This document shows positions 26,301-33,731 of a DNA stretch of 64,000 bases, one piece after another (within the stretch, counting starts at the first letter, position 1; each line of letters begins with the position of its first letter). The notes beneath the pieces were generated by a model, which saw only the letters and a list, made by a program, of their open reading frames with translations, was not told the origin of the DNA and searched no databases. This DNA comes from Massilia violaceinigra (GTDB taxonomy: Bacteria > Pseudomonadota > Gammaproteobacteria > Burkholderiales > Burkholderiaceae_D): assembly GCF_002752675.1 (NCBI RefSeq), contig NZ_CP024608.1, positions 6,448,001-6,512,000 of the forward strand, written 5' to 3'. A program made the translations under genes and the position numbers.

Positions 26301-26677
26301 GAGTGCACCGCCTGGCCGAACAGGGCCGCGACGAGTGGGTCCCGCACATGGTTCAGCTTGTAGCTGCGTACGCACGCTTGGCGCATGGTGATGATCGGGT
26401 CAAGCCGGTCTTCTGCGGCGATGTAGTCATCGCTCTGCCCCGGCACCCATGTGACCGGCAGCTTGCCAGAGCGGCGCGCGCCTCGTAGTTGTAGTTCCTT
26501 GCGGTGGATTTCGCCAGCGCCCTCAAGCTGGCGCAGATACACGCCCGCAGTGACCTTCGTCAGCCCGAACTCGGCAGCGACCTTGAGCGTGGTTGGTGGC
26601 AGAGTGGCCACGGACACGAAGGTGGCTATTTTCTTCTTCGTCGCAGCTTTGGCGATGATCTCAGCGCGTGCTTGCAT
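26297..26677 (-). CDS. Winged-helix-like phage regulatory protein
   Basis: 126 residues from ATG 26677 with a strong GGAGG site. The central LPPTTLKVAAEFGLTKVTAG..YLRQLEGAGEIHRKEL reads as a winged helix-turn-helix of the type seen in small phage regulators. A regulatory DNA-binding role is inferred. It is coupled by a 4-bp overlap to 25806-26300. Confidence 0.55.
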   Translation of the reverse strand: MQARAEIIAKAATKKKIATFVSVATLPPTTLKVAAEFGLTKVTAGVYLRQLEGAGEIHRKELQLRGARRSGKLPVTWVPGQSDDYIAAEDRLDPIITMRQACVRSYKLNHVRDPLVAALFGQAVHS

Positions 26678-26730
26678 AAATCCTCCGGGTCAGGTGTTTA
26701 GAATCAAGTGAAAGGCCAGTTCGGATCGGC

Positions 26731-27075
26731 TCATACGGTCTTGGCCTCGTAACGCCGGGAGCTCTCCAGGGTGCGCCATGCCTCAATCTTGGCCTGGGCC
26801 GCAACCATCATCCAACGGTAGCGCTCCTCCTCCTCAACGGCGGCGCGCAGGCCATCCAGCACAACGAGGTAATCCGGACTGGCGTAGGCCTCGCGCTCTT
26901 GAGTGGCTGCCGACTTATGCCCGGCCACTTCGGCCTCTCGCATCAAGAGCGCCTTCTTCGTCTTGCGAAACTCCTCAAGGTAGACGCGCTCAGACTTGGC
27001 TTTCGCGTATGCTGGCGCGTTGTCTCGCAGATAGTCGAGCGAACGGAAGATGTTGATTTCGGCATCTTCATTCAT
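26731..27075 (-). CDS. Helical phage protein of the recombination module
   Basis: 114 residues, mostly charged helix (YAKAKSERVYLEEFRKTKKA, VEEEERYRWMMVAAQAKIEA). It overlaps the YqaJ-like nuclease gene upstream by 4 bp, as small companions of phage exonuclease/annealing modules often do. No catalytic motif visible. Confidence 0.6.
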   Translation of the reverse strand: MNEDAEINIFRSLDYLRDNAPAYAKAKSERVYLEEFRKTKKALLMREAEVAGHKSAATQEREAYASPDYLVVLDGLRAAVEEEERYRWMMVAAQAKIEAWRTLESSRRYEAKTV

Positions 27076-27806
27076 ACGGCCTCCGTAAAGTTGTGCTGAA
27101 TCTTGATTTGCTCGATTACGCGAGCAAGGTATGTGCGGGCCATGTCCACTTTGCGCTTGATCTTTTCCTCAAGAGCGAGGTCACGCTCATAGCGAACGAC
27201 CGTCACGCGCAGCGGTTCGTCGATGTGGTCTACGAAATGCAGGTCTTCCTGCTCGTACTTGATCAGCTCGTCCGGTGTGTTGACCATGCAGTAGGCCACC
27301 TCCCAAACGGGAACGTCCCACAGCATCATGTAGCCCCGGCACTGCCATTCGTACGTCGAATCCTCGCCATCTTCGGAAACCGCCGGGAAGGTGGCGAGGG
27401 ACCACGACGACTTGATGTCGATGCCTTTCACGCCCGGCACGATGATGTCGCACTCGCCAGTGATCCAGTCATTGCTGAGGCGGACCGTGTTTTTCTTGTG
27501 GTCGGTGAAGAACACCTCGTTGTACAGGGCGATAGACTGATCCTCGACGATGATCCCCTTGTCCATGAACTTGCCGCCGATGACTTGGTTGAAGCTGTAG
27601 ACGTATTCGCGGGCAATGGATTTCATTTCCGTCTTGGCGCCGGCTGACAGGCTGCGTTCGAGCAGGCCGCGAATTAGTGCCGCCTCGTCGCCGGTCTTTT
27701 TCTTCTTGCGGGCGATGATGGCAATTTCGGGCGTTATCAGGCTTTCATCGATTGACTTCGCGTCGGACATGATCAGGCCGAGAGAAGAGCAGCGAATCTT
27801 AATCAT
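27072..27806 (-). CDS. YqaJ/RecE-like PD-(D/E)XK exonuclease
   Basis: 244 residues. The core WITGECDIIVPGVKGIDIKS carries the Glu/Asp and the Asp-x-Lys of a PD-(D/E)XK nuclease, followed by TYEWQCRGYMMLW (the Gln-containing helix typical for YqaJ/lambda exonuclease-type enzymes). It probably resects double-stranded ends for single-strand annealing recombination of the phage genome. A RecT/Bet-like annealase is not obvious in the window; the small gene at 27803 may provide DNA binding. Confidence 0.75.
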   Translation of the reverse strand: MIKIRCSSLGLIMSDAKSIDESLITPEIAIIARKKKKTGDEAALIRGLLERSLSAGAKTEMKSIAREYVYSFNQVIGGKFMDKGIIVEDQSIALYNEVFFTDHKKNTVRLSNDWITGECDIIVPGVKGIDIKSSWSLATFPAVSEDGEDSTYEWQCRGYMMLWDVPVWEVAYCMVNTPDELIKYEQEDLHFVDHIDEPLRVTVVRYERDLALEEKIKRKVDMARTYLARVIEQIKIQHNFTEAV

Positions 27807-28288
27807 GCATCCTCCGTGTTAAGCGCCGCCAGGACGGCTTCTTGTTCATCGGTCAGCAGTGCAGCCGCGCGCAATTTTTCGACCGTGTAGGTGCCGGCCT
27901 TGATGCCCGCCACCGCGCCTTTAAACCGCGCATCCTCGATTGGTTTGCGTTTTTTGGCGGTGACGGTCGGCCGGATGCGCAGGCACTCCACCAATTCCCC
28001 GCCCATCTTCGCGGTGCTTGCGAACAGGGTTATCTGCCGTCCAGCCCAATCCTCGATGAATGGCCCGTACAGCTTGTGAATCGATTTCGAGTTGGTCACG
28101 TTGAGGATCATCGGCTTGTGGCCCTTGATGTACATGATGCTGTGGTCCTCTTTTTTACCGCCCATCATCGTCACGGTTTCCAGCTGTACCCGCTCGATGG
28201 TTACGGTCAGGTCGTCGCCGTTCGGCAGCGCGTAGGCGCCTATGTATCGGGGGTCAACCAGTTGCTTCCAGTGCGTCTTGTTTTCCAT
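27803..28288 (-). CDS. Recombination-module protein, possible ssDNA-binding partner
   Basis: 161 residues. Conserved-looking blocks DDLTVTIERVQLE, GHKPMILNVTNSKSIHKLYG, IEDWAGRQITLFA and VECLRIRPT suggest an OB-fold-like beta protein that often sits beside YqaJ-type nucleases in prophages. Single-strand binding is inferred only from place and beta content. Coupled to the nuclease gene by a 4-bp overlap. Confidence 0.6.
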   Translation of the reverse strand: MENKTHWKQLVDPRYIGAYALPNGDDLTVTIERVQLETVTMMGGKKEDHSIMYIKGHKPMILNVTNSKSIHKLYGPFIEDWAGRQITLFASTAKMGGELVECLRIRPTVTAKKRKPIEDARFKGAVAGIKAGTYTVEKLRAAALLTDEQEAVLAALNTEDA

Positions 28289-28315
28289 GCCGTTACCTTT
28301 TGCTCGGAGGTGTGG

Positions 28316-28432
28316 TCATTTGCCAGGGTTGGCGTACTGCTGCATCTGTTCGGTCTGCCCGTGCTCGTCGGCTTCTGCCATGACCAGCAGCAGGGCCAGC
28401 ACGATCACGAAGGCTCTTGCGAAGTCGCGCAT
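28316..28432 (-). CDS. Tiny membrane or exported protein
   Basis: 38 residues: RDFARAFVIVLALLLVMAEA and a polar Gln-rich tail. One membrane segment or signal sequence. Its ATG overlaps the TGA of the upstream gene (TGATG), a coupled start. Confidence 0.5.
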   Translation of the reverse strand: MRDFARAFVIVLALLLVMAEADEHGQTEQMQQYANPGK

Positions 28433-28755
28433 CACATGGCCTCCTCGAATTGAGCTGCTGCGGCCCGTACGATGGCGCGGCGGGTGGCGGCATACGGGTC
28501 ACCGTGACATGCCTCGACAATCGCGTAATCGCTTGGGCAAAAAGACACCTCATTCCCGTAGATATAACCGCGAAGGAGATTGAGCTTCACCGCTAGCCGC
28601 AGCGCGTCGCCGTCGTCGGTGAGCGGGTTCCATGGAGACGAGTTACCGTCGCGGAAAAGCCACATCGCGCCATCGGCGGTAGGTTTAATTTGGCCGACAA
28701 TCCCCGCTGCCTTCGCGGCCAACTCCAACAGCTCGCGGTCGGTCAGCGCGCTCAT
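28432..28755 (-). CDS. Hypothetical phage protein
   Basis: 107 residues from ATG 28755. LTDRELLELAAKAAGI, WNPLTDDGDALRLAVKLNLL and YAATRRAIVRAAAAQFEEAM match a widespread phage early protein type (LTDRELLExAAKAAGxxG..WNPLxDDGDALRLAVxL). The function of that family is not established. Start overlaps the tiny gene upstream by 4 bp. Confidence 0.7.
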   Translation of the reverse strand: MSALTDRELLELAAKAAGIVGQIKPTADGAMWLFRDGNSSPWNPLTDDGDALRLAVKLNLLRGYIYGNEVSFCPSDYAIVEACHGDPYAATRRAIVRAAAAQFEEAM

Positions 28756-28853
28756 GGCGCACCGTCCAGCATCAGCACGATCAGGGCCAGCGCGGTGGCG
28801 ATGCAGGCGCACATGCCTTGGTGGCGATCGAGGTAGGCGTTGGCGCGGATCAT
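28752..28853 (-). CDS. Tiny membrane protein
   Basis: 33 residues from ATG 28853: a short basic N-terminus, then a hydrophobic CIATALALIVLML segment. It overlaps both neighbours by 4 bp (ATGA each side), which argues for real translation despite its size. Confidence 0.5.
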   Translation of the reverse strand: MIRANAYLDRHQGMCACIATALALIVLMLDGAP

Positions 28854-29848
28854 GGCGCTGCCGTGGCTGCGATAATGGCGGCGTCGATCTTGTACGCAGG
28901 TATCCAGCGCTCGAAGTAGTCGGCAAACGCCTTTTCCCCGAAAGCCCGTGCGTGTTCGATGAACTCCTTGCGGCATGCCTCGATCAGTTCGTGCCGCGCA
29001 TCGAACTTGTTCTGCTTGCCTAACTTGGCGGCGTCGATATATGCAACGAGCGCCAAGTAGTCCGCGTTAGTCTGGTGACGTCGGTAATCGTGAGCAAGGC
29101 GTTGGAACTCCGGCGTGTCGATGCTGTCCTGCTCGCTCAGGCCGACCGACGGTTGCATCGATTTCAGAAGTTCATCCAGCCGGTCGAATGGCTCGCCCTC
29201 GCAGGGCTTCCCGGCGTACTCCTGAACCACCTCACGGATACCTTCCCATACTGCGGCCAGCTTGCCATTGGTCGCGGTGAGCGCTGCCTTGTGCCACGCC
29301 AGATTAGCCTGCAACTTTTCAACTTCCTGCTCGCTCAGGCCGACCGGCTGGGCGGGCGCGGCGCCGGGGGCTGGTGGGAGCGGCATCCAGTGGGAAATTT
29401 CTTCAAAGTCGTGTTCGTTCCAGCCTTCGCCGACAGGCACTGATATTGTGCTGAAATCCACAGGGCATTCACGTTGCTCATCCCACGTGTCGAACATGAT
29501 CTCATCGCCAAATCTGCGATTGCTCAGGAATACGATGACTTGTTGCCCGACTTCTGGGCGACGCTCCAGTACGCTTACCCAACCACTTGGCGTAGCGCGC
29601 ATCTCTTGGCACTCGCGCTTGAGGTCCGCGATGACGCATTCCAATTCGCGCACTCGCCCGTCGGCGCCCATGGCTTCGGCCGACTTCTTCCATGCCAGCA
29701 TGCCGCCGTAGTAACGCTCAATCTCGTCGGCAGCTTGGTTCATGAGCTTGTCGATTTCTCGGTATGGCTCAGTGAAGGCCGATGCCGCCATGGCGCGCAA
29801 CCGCTTTGACACGTCAGTCGGCGCGCTCGGCAATTTCTGTTCGTTCAT
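28850..29848 (-). CDS. DUF551-containing modular phage protein
   Basis: 332 residues from ATG 29848, with AGGGG 6 bases upstream. A DUF551 domain (GWVSVLERRPEVGQQVIVFL to ISHWMPLPPAP, about 90-157) follows a helical N-terminus. The region EQDSIDTPEFQRLAHDY (about 240-275) repeats a module of the 23802-24890 product. DUF551 is frequent in prophage accessory genes; no biochemical role is established. Overlaps the tiny membrane gene by 4 bp. Confidence 0.7.
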   Translation of the reverse strand: MNEQKLPSAPTDVSKRLRAMAASAFTEPYREIDKLMNQAADEIERYYGGMLAWKKSAEAMGADGRVRELECVIADLKRECQEMRATPSGWVSVLERRPEVGQQVIVFLSNRRFGDEIMFDTWDEQRECPVDFSTISVPVGEGWNEHDFEEISHWMPLPPAPGAAPAQPVGLSEQEVEKLQANLAWHKAALTATNGKLAAVWEGIREVVQEYAGKPCEGEPFDRLDELLKSMQPSVGLSEQDSIDTPEFQRLAHDYRRHQTNADYLALVAYIDAAKLGKQNKFDARHELIEACRKEFIEHARAFGEKAFADYFERWIPAYKIDAAIIAATAAP

Positions 29849-29865
29849 CATGATCCCCTGTGAGA

Positions 29866-30330
29866 TTAATTGGCGTGTTGGCCGGCGGTTGATGGCGAGG
29901 CGAGTAGCAGCGGAGCGGCCATGATCGAGGCCCACCCAGCGCGCATTTCAGCCAACGGAATAGGCGCAAGCGAATTGTCAGAGAGGTAGCGCGTCAGTTC
30001 CCGGAGCATCGCGCGGGCACCCGCACAAGGTGAGCGACCCAGGAAAATATCATCGACTTGCGGGGACAGCGGCCGACGACCCTTGGTGCTTTCGGACATG
30101 CCGAGGAAACGCTTGCGCTGGAAGCGCTCAATGCTAGCGCGGCCAGCAGCGTCAACGGTGGCAAAGAGCCAGCGTCCATCGTTGCGGCACACCTTGATTG
30201 TTGCCTTTGGGTGGGCCTGTGTAAGGTCCATATCGATGTATTCGATGGCCCAGCCAGCGGTGTGCATAATGCGGCCCAGCATGGCTACTGGCGCGGCGTT
30301 TTCGACGCTCAGCAATTTCGTTTCATTCAT
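29866..30330 (-). CDS. Hypothetical phage protein
   Basis: 154 residues. Central beta-rich stretch ATIKVCRNDGRWLFATVDAA and a RKRFLGMSESTKGRRPL segment; C-terminal helices. Its leader and start (CAGGGGATCACG before ATGAA) nearly repeats that of the next gene, 28850-29848. Function unknown. Confidence 0.55.
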   Translation of the reverse strand: MNETKLLSVENAAPVAMLGRIMHTAGWAIEYIDMDLTQAHPKATIKVCRNDGRWLFATVDAAGRASIERFQRKRFLGMSESTKGRRPLSPQVDDIFLGRSPCAGARAMLRELTRYLSDNSLAPIPLAEMRAGWASIMAAPLLLASPSTAGQHAN

Positions 30331-30359
30331 CGTGATCCCCTGTTTAGTTGTGGAGCCGA

Positions 30360-30692
30360 CTATTGGCCGGCCTTCATCACTGCGTCCATATGCTCTCTGG
30401 CCAGCCGGCGAAGCATTTCCCGGCGCTCTTTCACGCTGAGAATTTGCTTGATATCGGTAGCCAGTTCGGCGGCCATGTGATTGACCATGCGCTCGGCCAA
30501 TTCAGCTTCCAGCCGTACAGCAACCTGCTGCTTAAGCTTCTGAGAATCGACCAGATCCCAGCATCCAGCGATCCACTCAACAGGCACCTTGAGGCGGCTT
30601 TCGTAGTTCGGCATCAGCCACCCGCCATCCTGGATAAACTTCAGCACTGCCTTTTCAGCGGCTTCTTTGACGGCTTGCTCGAATGTGGTCAT
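30360..30692 (-). CDS. Hypothetical helical phage protein
   Basis: 110 residues, largely helical (TFEQAVKEAAEKAVLKFIQD, QVAVRLEAELAERMVNHMAA, SVKERREMLRRLAREHMDAV). No motif or family recognised. Part of the leftward early operon. Confidence 0.55.
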   Translation of the reverse strand: MTTFEQAVKEAAEKAVLKFIQDGGWLMPNYESRLKVPVEWIAGCWDLVDSQKLKQQVAVRLEAELAERMVNHMAAELATDIKQILSVKERREMLRRLAREHMDAVMKAGQ

Positions 30693-30777
30693 GATCAGCT
30701 TTCAGTAAGTGCGCCAGGCGGCGCTGCACTGCCGATGCCACCTCAAGGGTGGCGATGGATCGGCGGGGAGAGTGGGG

Positions 30778-30978
30778 TCAGTGCTCGCCTTGCGGCATGC
30801 GCTTGAGCGCGGCTTCAACTTCAGCCAGCAGCGCCCGATCCGGGTCCATGTGGAGCCGGATCGCGTCGATCTGGCCGTACATGTAGCCGTAGGCAAATCG
30901 GTCAAGCACGGTCGCCGCTGCCAGCCCTGCTTGCACGCCGCGCAAGGCGGAATTCCCGGCGTCGGTCAGGGCGCTCAC
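30778..30978 (-). CDS. Small hypothetical phage protein
   Basis: 66 residues with a GTG start that overlaps the TGA of the upstream gene (GTGA). Sequence AATVLDRFAYGYMYGQIDAI and a C-terminal helix. Function unknown. The gap to the next gene (30693-30777) shows nothing. Confidence 0.5.
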   Translation of the reverse strand: MSALTDAGNSALRGVQAGLAAATVLDRFAYGYMYGQIDAIRLHMDPDRALLAEVEAALKRMPQGEH

Positions 30979-31265
30979 GCCATTGCCCGATCATGTGCAG
31001 CGCGGTCGGCGCGGGCGGTGGCGTTGTGGCTGGCGGCATCGTCGCTCAGGTGGGCGTCGATGGCGTAGGCGATGCTGCAAACCGCCGTCGAGCTGAAAAT
31101 GTCGAACAGGTCAATGGCGCTGTCGGCGGCGGTGATGCGAGTCACGTAGTATTCCGAAGCGTCGCGCTCGATGGTCACGTTCAGCTTGATGCCTCCATGG
31201 TCGTAGCCGTTGACGGTCACGGTGCTAGTTGGCGCTAAGTGTTGGCTGCGGATCGGTGCGTTCAT
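30975..31265 (-). CDS. Small hypothetical phage protein
   Basis: 96 residues from ATG 31265, overlapping the upstream gene by 4 bp. Beta-type stretch STVTVNGYDHGGIKLNVTIE followed by helices; no known motif. Confidence 0.5.
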   Translation of the reverse strand: MNAPIRSQHLAPTSTVTVNGYDHGGIKLNVTIERDASEYYVTRITAADSAIDLFDIFSSTAVCSIAYAIDAHLSDDAASHNATARADRAAHDRAMA

Positions 31266-31558
31266 GCTGCTGCTCCGGTGGCTTTGGCAACTGCTGCAAG
31301 CGCAAAACGATATGCGTCGGAATCTGCGAACACATAGGGCCCTTGTTTGACTTGATGCAGAACAGCTTGCAGCGCGGCCAGCAGCTCCGGCGCGGCGGCG
31401 ATCAGGCGGGCGTTGGCAACCGACATCGGCGTGTTGGCCCAATTGCAATTCTCATCGCTACATTCTGCGATATAGGACATGTGATTCGCTGTCCCGATAT
31501 ATCGGCCCTTTGCGAACCAAGGCCCTGGCGTATGGCCTGCTGTCGTCTGCTTGCTCAT
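31262..31558 (-). CDS. HTPGPW-type phage protein
   Basis: 98 residues from ATG 31558, the second of two nearby ATGs and the better spaced from AAGGGG. The pattern GHTPGPWFAKG...NARLIAAAPELLAALQAVL is the hallmark of a very common small phage protein family of unknown function. It ends with a short helix KATGAAA. Confidence 0.8.
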   Translation of the reverse strand: MSKQTTAGHTPGPWFAKGRYIGTANHMSYIAECSDENCNWANTPMSVANARLIAAAPELLAALQAVLHQVKQGPYVFADSDAYRFALAAVAKATGAAA

Positions 31559-31568
31559 GGCCATCCCC

Positions 31569-31721
31569 TTACCGTGCGCACGCGGCGCTGTTCAGCATCG
31601 GAAAGCCCAACTGGCGGCGGATTTCATCGCGCGTCGGCACAGGGGCCGGCGCAGCTTGGCGCTGCTGCATCCATTGGCGGATGACTTCTTTGCGTTGCGT
31701 GCTGGCTTGGGCTGCTGACAT
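31569..31721 (-). CDS. 50-residue LexA-like wHTH fragment protein
   Basis: First gene of the leftward operon: ATG 31721 with GGAGA 6 bases upstream. The product contains PTRDEIRRQLGF followed by NSAA, which resembles the recognition part of the LexA N-terminal domain (PTRAEIAxRLGF..NAAxxHL). A similar block (PTSDDIRRELGW) occurs in the product of 42494-42802. A DNA-binding or decoy role is conceivable but inferred. Confidence 0.55.
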   Translation of the reverse strand: MSAAQASTQRKEVIRQWMQQRQAAPAPVPTRDEIRRQLGFPMLNSAACAR

Positions 31722-31756
31722 TTCGCTCTCCATCTGGTTGCTGATTCGATGGCTCT

Positions 31757-31785
31757 ATTTTAGGCATACCTAAGAAAATGCGCAA
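31757..31785 (-). promoter_or_regulatory. Leftward early promoter with embedded operator
   Basis: On the minus strand, -35 TTGCGC (31780-31785), 17-bp spacer and -10 TAAAAT (31757-31762). The palindrome TTAGGTATGCCTAA (31760-31773) covers the spacer end and the -10, so repressor binding should shut the promoter. The same layout occurs at 34911-34939. Confidence 0.75.
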
Positions 31786-31793
31786 GAACTATT

Positions 31794-31822
31794 TTGAGGC
31801 ATGCCTAATTTTTAGGTACAAT
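31794..31822 (+). promoter_or_regulatory. Rightward promoter of the P63C gene, operator over the -35
   Basis: TTGAGG (31794-31799), 17-bp spacer, TACAAT (31817-31822). The operator TGAGGCATGCCTAA (31795-31808) covers the -35. It would drive the 32002 gene with a leader of about 170 nt. Confidence 0.6.
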
Positions 31823-31848
31823 GCTTTATCGCCCGAATCGTCGGACGT

Positions 31849-31871
31849 AAAAAAGCCCCGGTTGGCGGGGC
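31849..31871 (-). terminator. Leftward terminator
   Basis: On the minus strand GCCCC, loop, GGGGC (31855-31871) is followed by TTTTTT (complement of 31849-31854). It would stop leftward read-through before the early left promoter. Confidence 0.6.
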
Positions 31872-32001
31872 GCTGGTGGACGTGTGATAGCTGGCGCCCA
31901 TATGCAAGCAAAATGAGAAATTGCCTGCATTCCATAAATTTGTACGGAGACGCGAAATAGCGTGTACTATGCAAGCTCATTAACAAAATTGCGAGCATAC
32001 G

Positions 32002-33027
32002 ATGGCAGCAGAAAAGCCGAGCGGCAAAGCACTGGGCGGCATCGCCCGAGCAAGCAAGATGAGTCCAGAGGAACGAAAGGCCGCGTCTGAAAAGGCGCTC
32101 GCAGCTAAAAAGGAGCTGGCTGCGCTACCTAAAGCCACGCACACGGGAAATCTAAAGCTGATTGACACGGAAATCCCCTGTGCCGTCCTAGAGGATGGGA
32201 CGCGTGTTCTCACGCAATCGGACTTCATGGAGGCGATGGGAATGTACTACAGCGGATGGATCGCAAACAACTCGCCAAGCGACCACTCACTGTATCCTGC
32301 AGAAGTGCCCCATTTTTTAGCTCAAAAGACGTTAATCCCTTTTATTAACAAGCACTTAGGGCACCTGCAGAACATCGTCCTGAAGTACAAGACTGAGAAA
32401 GGGGCGGCAGCACACGGAATTCGAGCTGAGATCATCCCGAGCATCTGCGATATCTATCTCGACGCGGAAAAGGCGGGAAAGTTAGGAGCTAGGCAGGCGA
32501 AAATTGCGCAGAAGGCCATGTTGCTAATGCGAGCACTGGCCCACGTTGGCATTGTGGCGTTGGTTGATGAGGCGACAGGCTTTCAAAAGGACCGTGAGCG
32601 CGATGCTCTCGCGAAAATCCTTGAAACGTTCGTTGCAAGAGAGTTGCAGCCCTACATGAAAACGTTTCCTGCAGATTACTACGAGCAGTTGTTCCGCCTT
32701 CGCGGCCTTCCTTACCCGCCAGAGGTAGCAAGCTTCCGTCCGCAGTATTTTGGGAAGCTAACCAATGACATTGTTTACAAACGAATTGCACCTGGGCTGC
32801 TTGCAGAACTGAAGCGTCAAAACGAGAAAGACGAAAGGAAGGGGAAGCTACATCAGAGGCTAACGCTAGATATTGGCTATCAAAAGCTGCGAGACCATAT
32901 TTCGGCTGTCGTAATGGCCATGAAGCTATCGAAGGACTATCCCGATTTTATCGAAAAGATGAATCAGTTCTACCCGAGATATGGGGATAACTTTCAGCTT
33001 GAATTAGAAGCAATCGACCACGGCTAA
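32002..33027 (+). CDS. P63C-domain prophage protein
   Basis: 341 residues. A basic Lys/Ala-rich N-terminus (SPEERKAASEKALAAKKELA) is followed by a conserved central part (LGHLQNIVLKYKTEKG) and the P63C signature VDEATGFQKDRERDALAKIL...ELQPYMKTFPADYYEQLFRLRG. P63C proteins occur in prophages and plasmids; their biochemical role is not settled, regulatory roles having been suggested. Base composition is clearly more AT-rich than neighbours, suggesting separate acquisition. Controlled by its own operator-covered promoter and ended by a terminator. Confidence 0.8.
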   Translation: MAAEKPSGKALGGIARASKMSPEERKAASEKALAAKKELAALPKATHTGNLKLIDTEIPCAVLEDGTRVLTQSDFMEAMGMYYSGWIANNSPSDHSLYPAEVPHFLAQKTLIPFINKHLGHLQNIVLKYKTEKGAAAHGIRAEIIPSICDIYLDAEKAGKLGARQAKIAQKAMLLMRALAHVGIVALVDEATGFQKDRERDALAKILETFVARELQPYMKTFPADYYEQLFRLRGLPYPPEVASFRPQYFGKLTNDIVYKRIAPGLLAELKRQNEKDERKGKLHQRLTLDIGYQKLRDHISAVVMAMKLSKDYPDFIEKMNQFYPRYGDNFQLELEAIDHG

Positions 33028-33034
33028 TCCTTTT

Positions 33035-33068
33035 GCCCCGTACCAACATGGCCGGGGCTTCTTTTTCT
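33035..33068 (+). terminator. Rho-independent terminator after the P63C gene
   Basis: GCCCCG (33035-33040), 12-base loop, CGGGGC (33053-33058), then TTCTTTTTCT. Confidence 0.8.
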
Positions 33069-33070
33069 AT

Positions 33071-33095
33071 TCGGCATCCTGGCGTGCCGTTGTGC
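33071..33095. repeat. Dispersed repeat, copy 1
   Basis: TCGGCATCCTGGCGTGCCGT and the following TGTGC. Closely matches 33702-33726 and, more loosely, 34145-34163. It lies between the P63C terminator and the 3' end of the exported-protein gene. Confidence 0.6.
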
Positions 33096-33117
33096 AATCC
33101 AGATTTGAAACTATAAG

Positions 33118-33687
33118 TTAGTCTTTGCAGTTTTGCCGCATATAATCCACGGACTCCGCGAAGCCTTTCAAGTCGATATCCTGAGCGACAACTGTATTTA
33201 AAATAGTGCTAATTTGCATTCTGATACGCTTGGCGCCATAAACTTGATCAAAGATTCGCCCGAGCCTTACAGCGCTCAAATCTCGCTCCATCTCATCAGC
33301 CAATCGCAACGGCAATGCAGGTTCGTCGTCAATTCGAACCGTGTATCCTCTTACTCCGCCGCGCCCGCGAAGTGAAACGAAAAAGTCTTTGTCTGACGCC
33401 TGAACGGTCCATGCTCCCTCATAGAGCGCTGCACATTTCTTCTTATCCGTCATCGCGTCCAACTCCTGATGAACAGACCAAGATCCAGACTTAAACACAA
33501 TCCCCTTTTTCATTGGCTCTGGTTTAGCTGCTTCAGGAGTCGCTGTAGGTGCAGGTGGTTTCTCAGAAGAAGCTTTGTCATAGCATTGAAGCCGGAGCCT
33601 GTCAGACTTAATGGAAATGCATGAATTCTGCGCAAAAGCATGCGACGTCAAAAGCGCAATAGCCAAGGTCAATATTGTTTTTTTCAT
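33118..33687 (-). CDS. Exported protein, likely lysogenic conversion gene
   Basis: 189 residues from ATG 33687. Signal peptide KKTILTLAIALLTSHAFA. The mature N-terminus has a CISIKSDRLRLQCYDKA motif like small periplasmic phage proteins (SDxxRLxCYD, as in YmgD-like or VasI/ImpM-associated domains), a Pro/Ala/Glu linker, then a beta-rich domain (IVFKSGSWSVHQELDAMTDK). Downstream of the repressor on the same strand and AT-richer than the structural genes, so probably expressed in the lysogen. Function unknown. Confidence 0.65.
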   Translation of the reverse strand: MKKTILTLAIALLTSHAFAQNSCISIKSDRLRLQCYDKASSEKPPAPTATPEAAKPEPMKKGIVFKSGSWSVHQELDAMTDKKKCAALYEGAWTVQASDKDFFVSLRGRGGVRGYTVRIDDEPALPLRLADEMERDLSAVRLGRIFDQVYGAKRIRMQISTILNTVVAQDIDLKGFAESVDYMRQNCKD

Positions 33688-33701
33688 TAGCAGTCCGTAT
33701 T

Positions 33702-33726
33702 TCGGCATGATGGCGTGCCGTTGCGC
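33702..33726. repeat. Dispersed repeat, copy 2
   Basis: TCGGCATGATGGCGTGCCGT then TGCGC; differs from copy 1 at about three of 25 positions. It lies between the exported-protein gene and the lipoprotein gene, so copies 1 and 2 flank the former. Confidence 0.6.
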
Positions 33727-33731
33727 CTAGA

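Noticed and set aside
30702..30905. 67-codon minus-strand frame
   Set aside because: It overlaps the better-supported 30778-30978 gene, which has a coupled GTG start, and its composition (Thr/Arg/Ser-rich) is that of an out-of-frame reading.
31778..31960. 60-codon plus-strand frame in the left control region
   Set aside because: It overlaps promoter, operator and terminator signals, has no ribosome site and no recognisable sequence.
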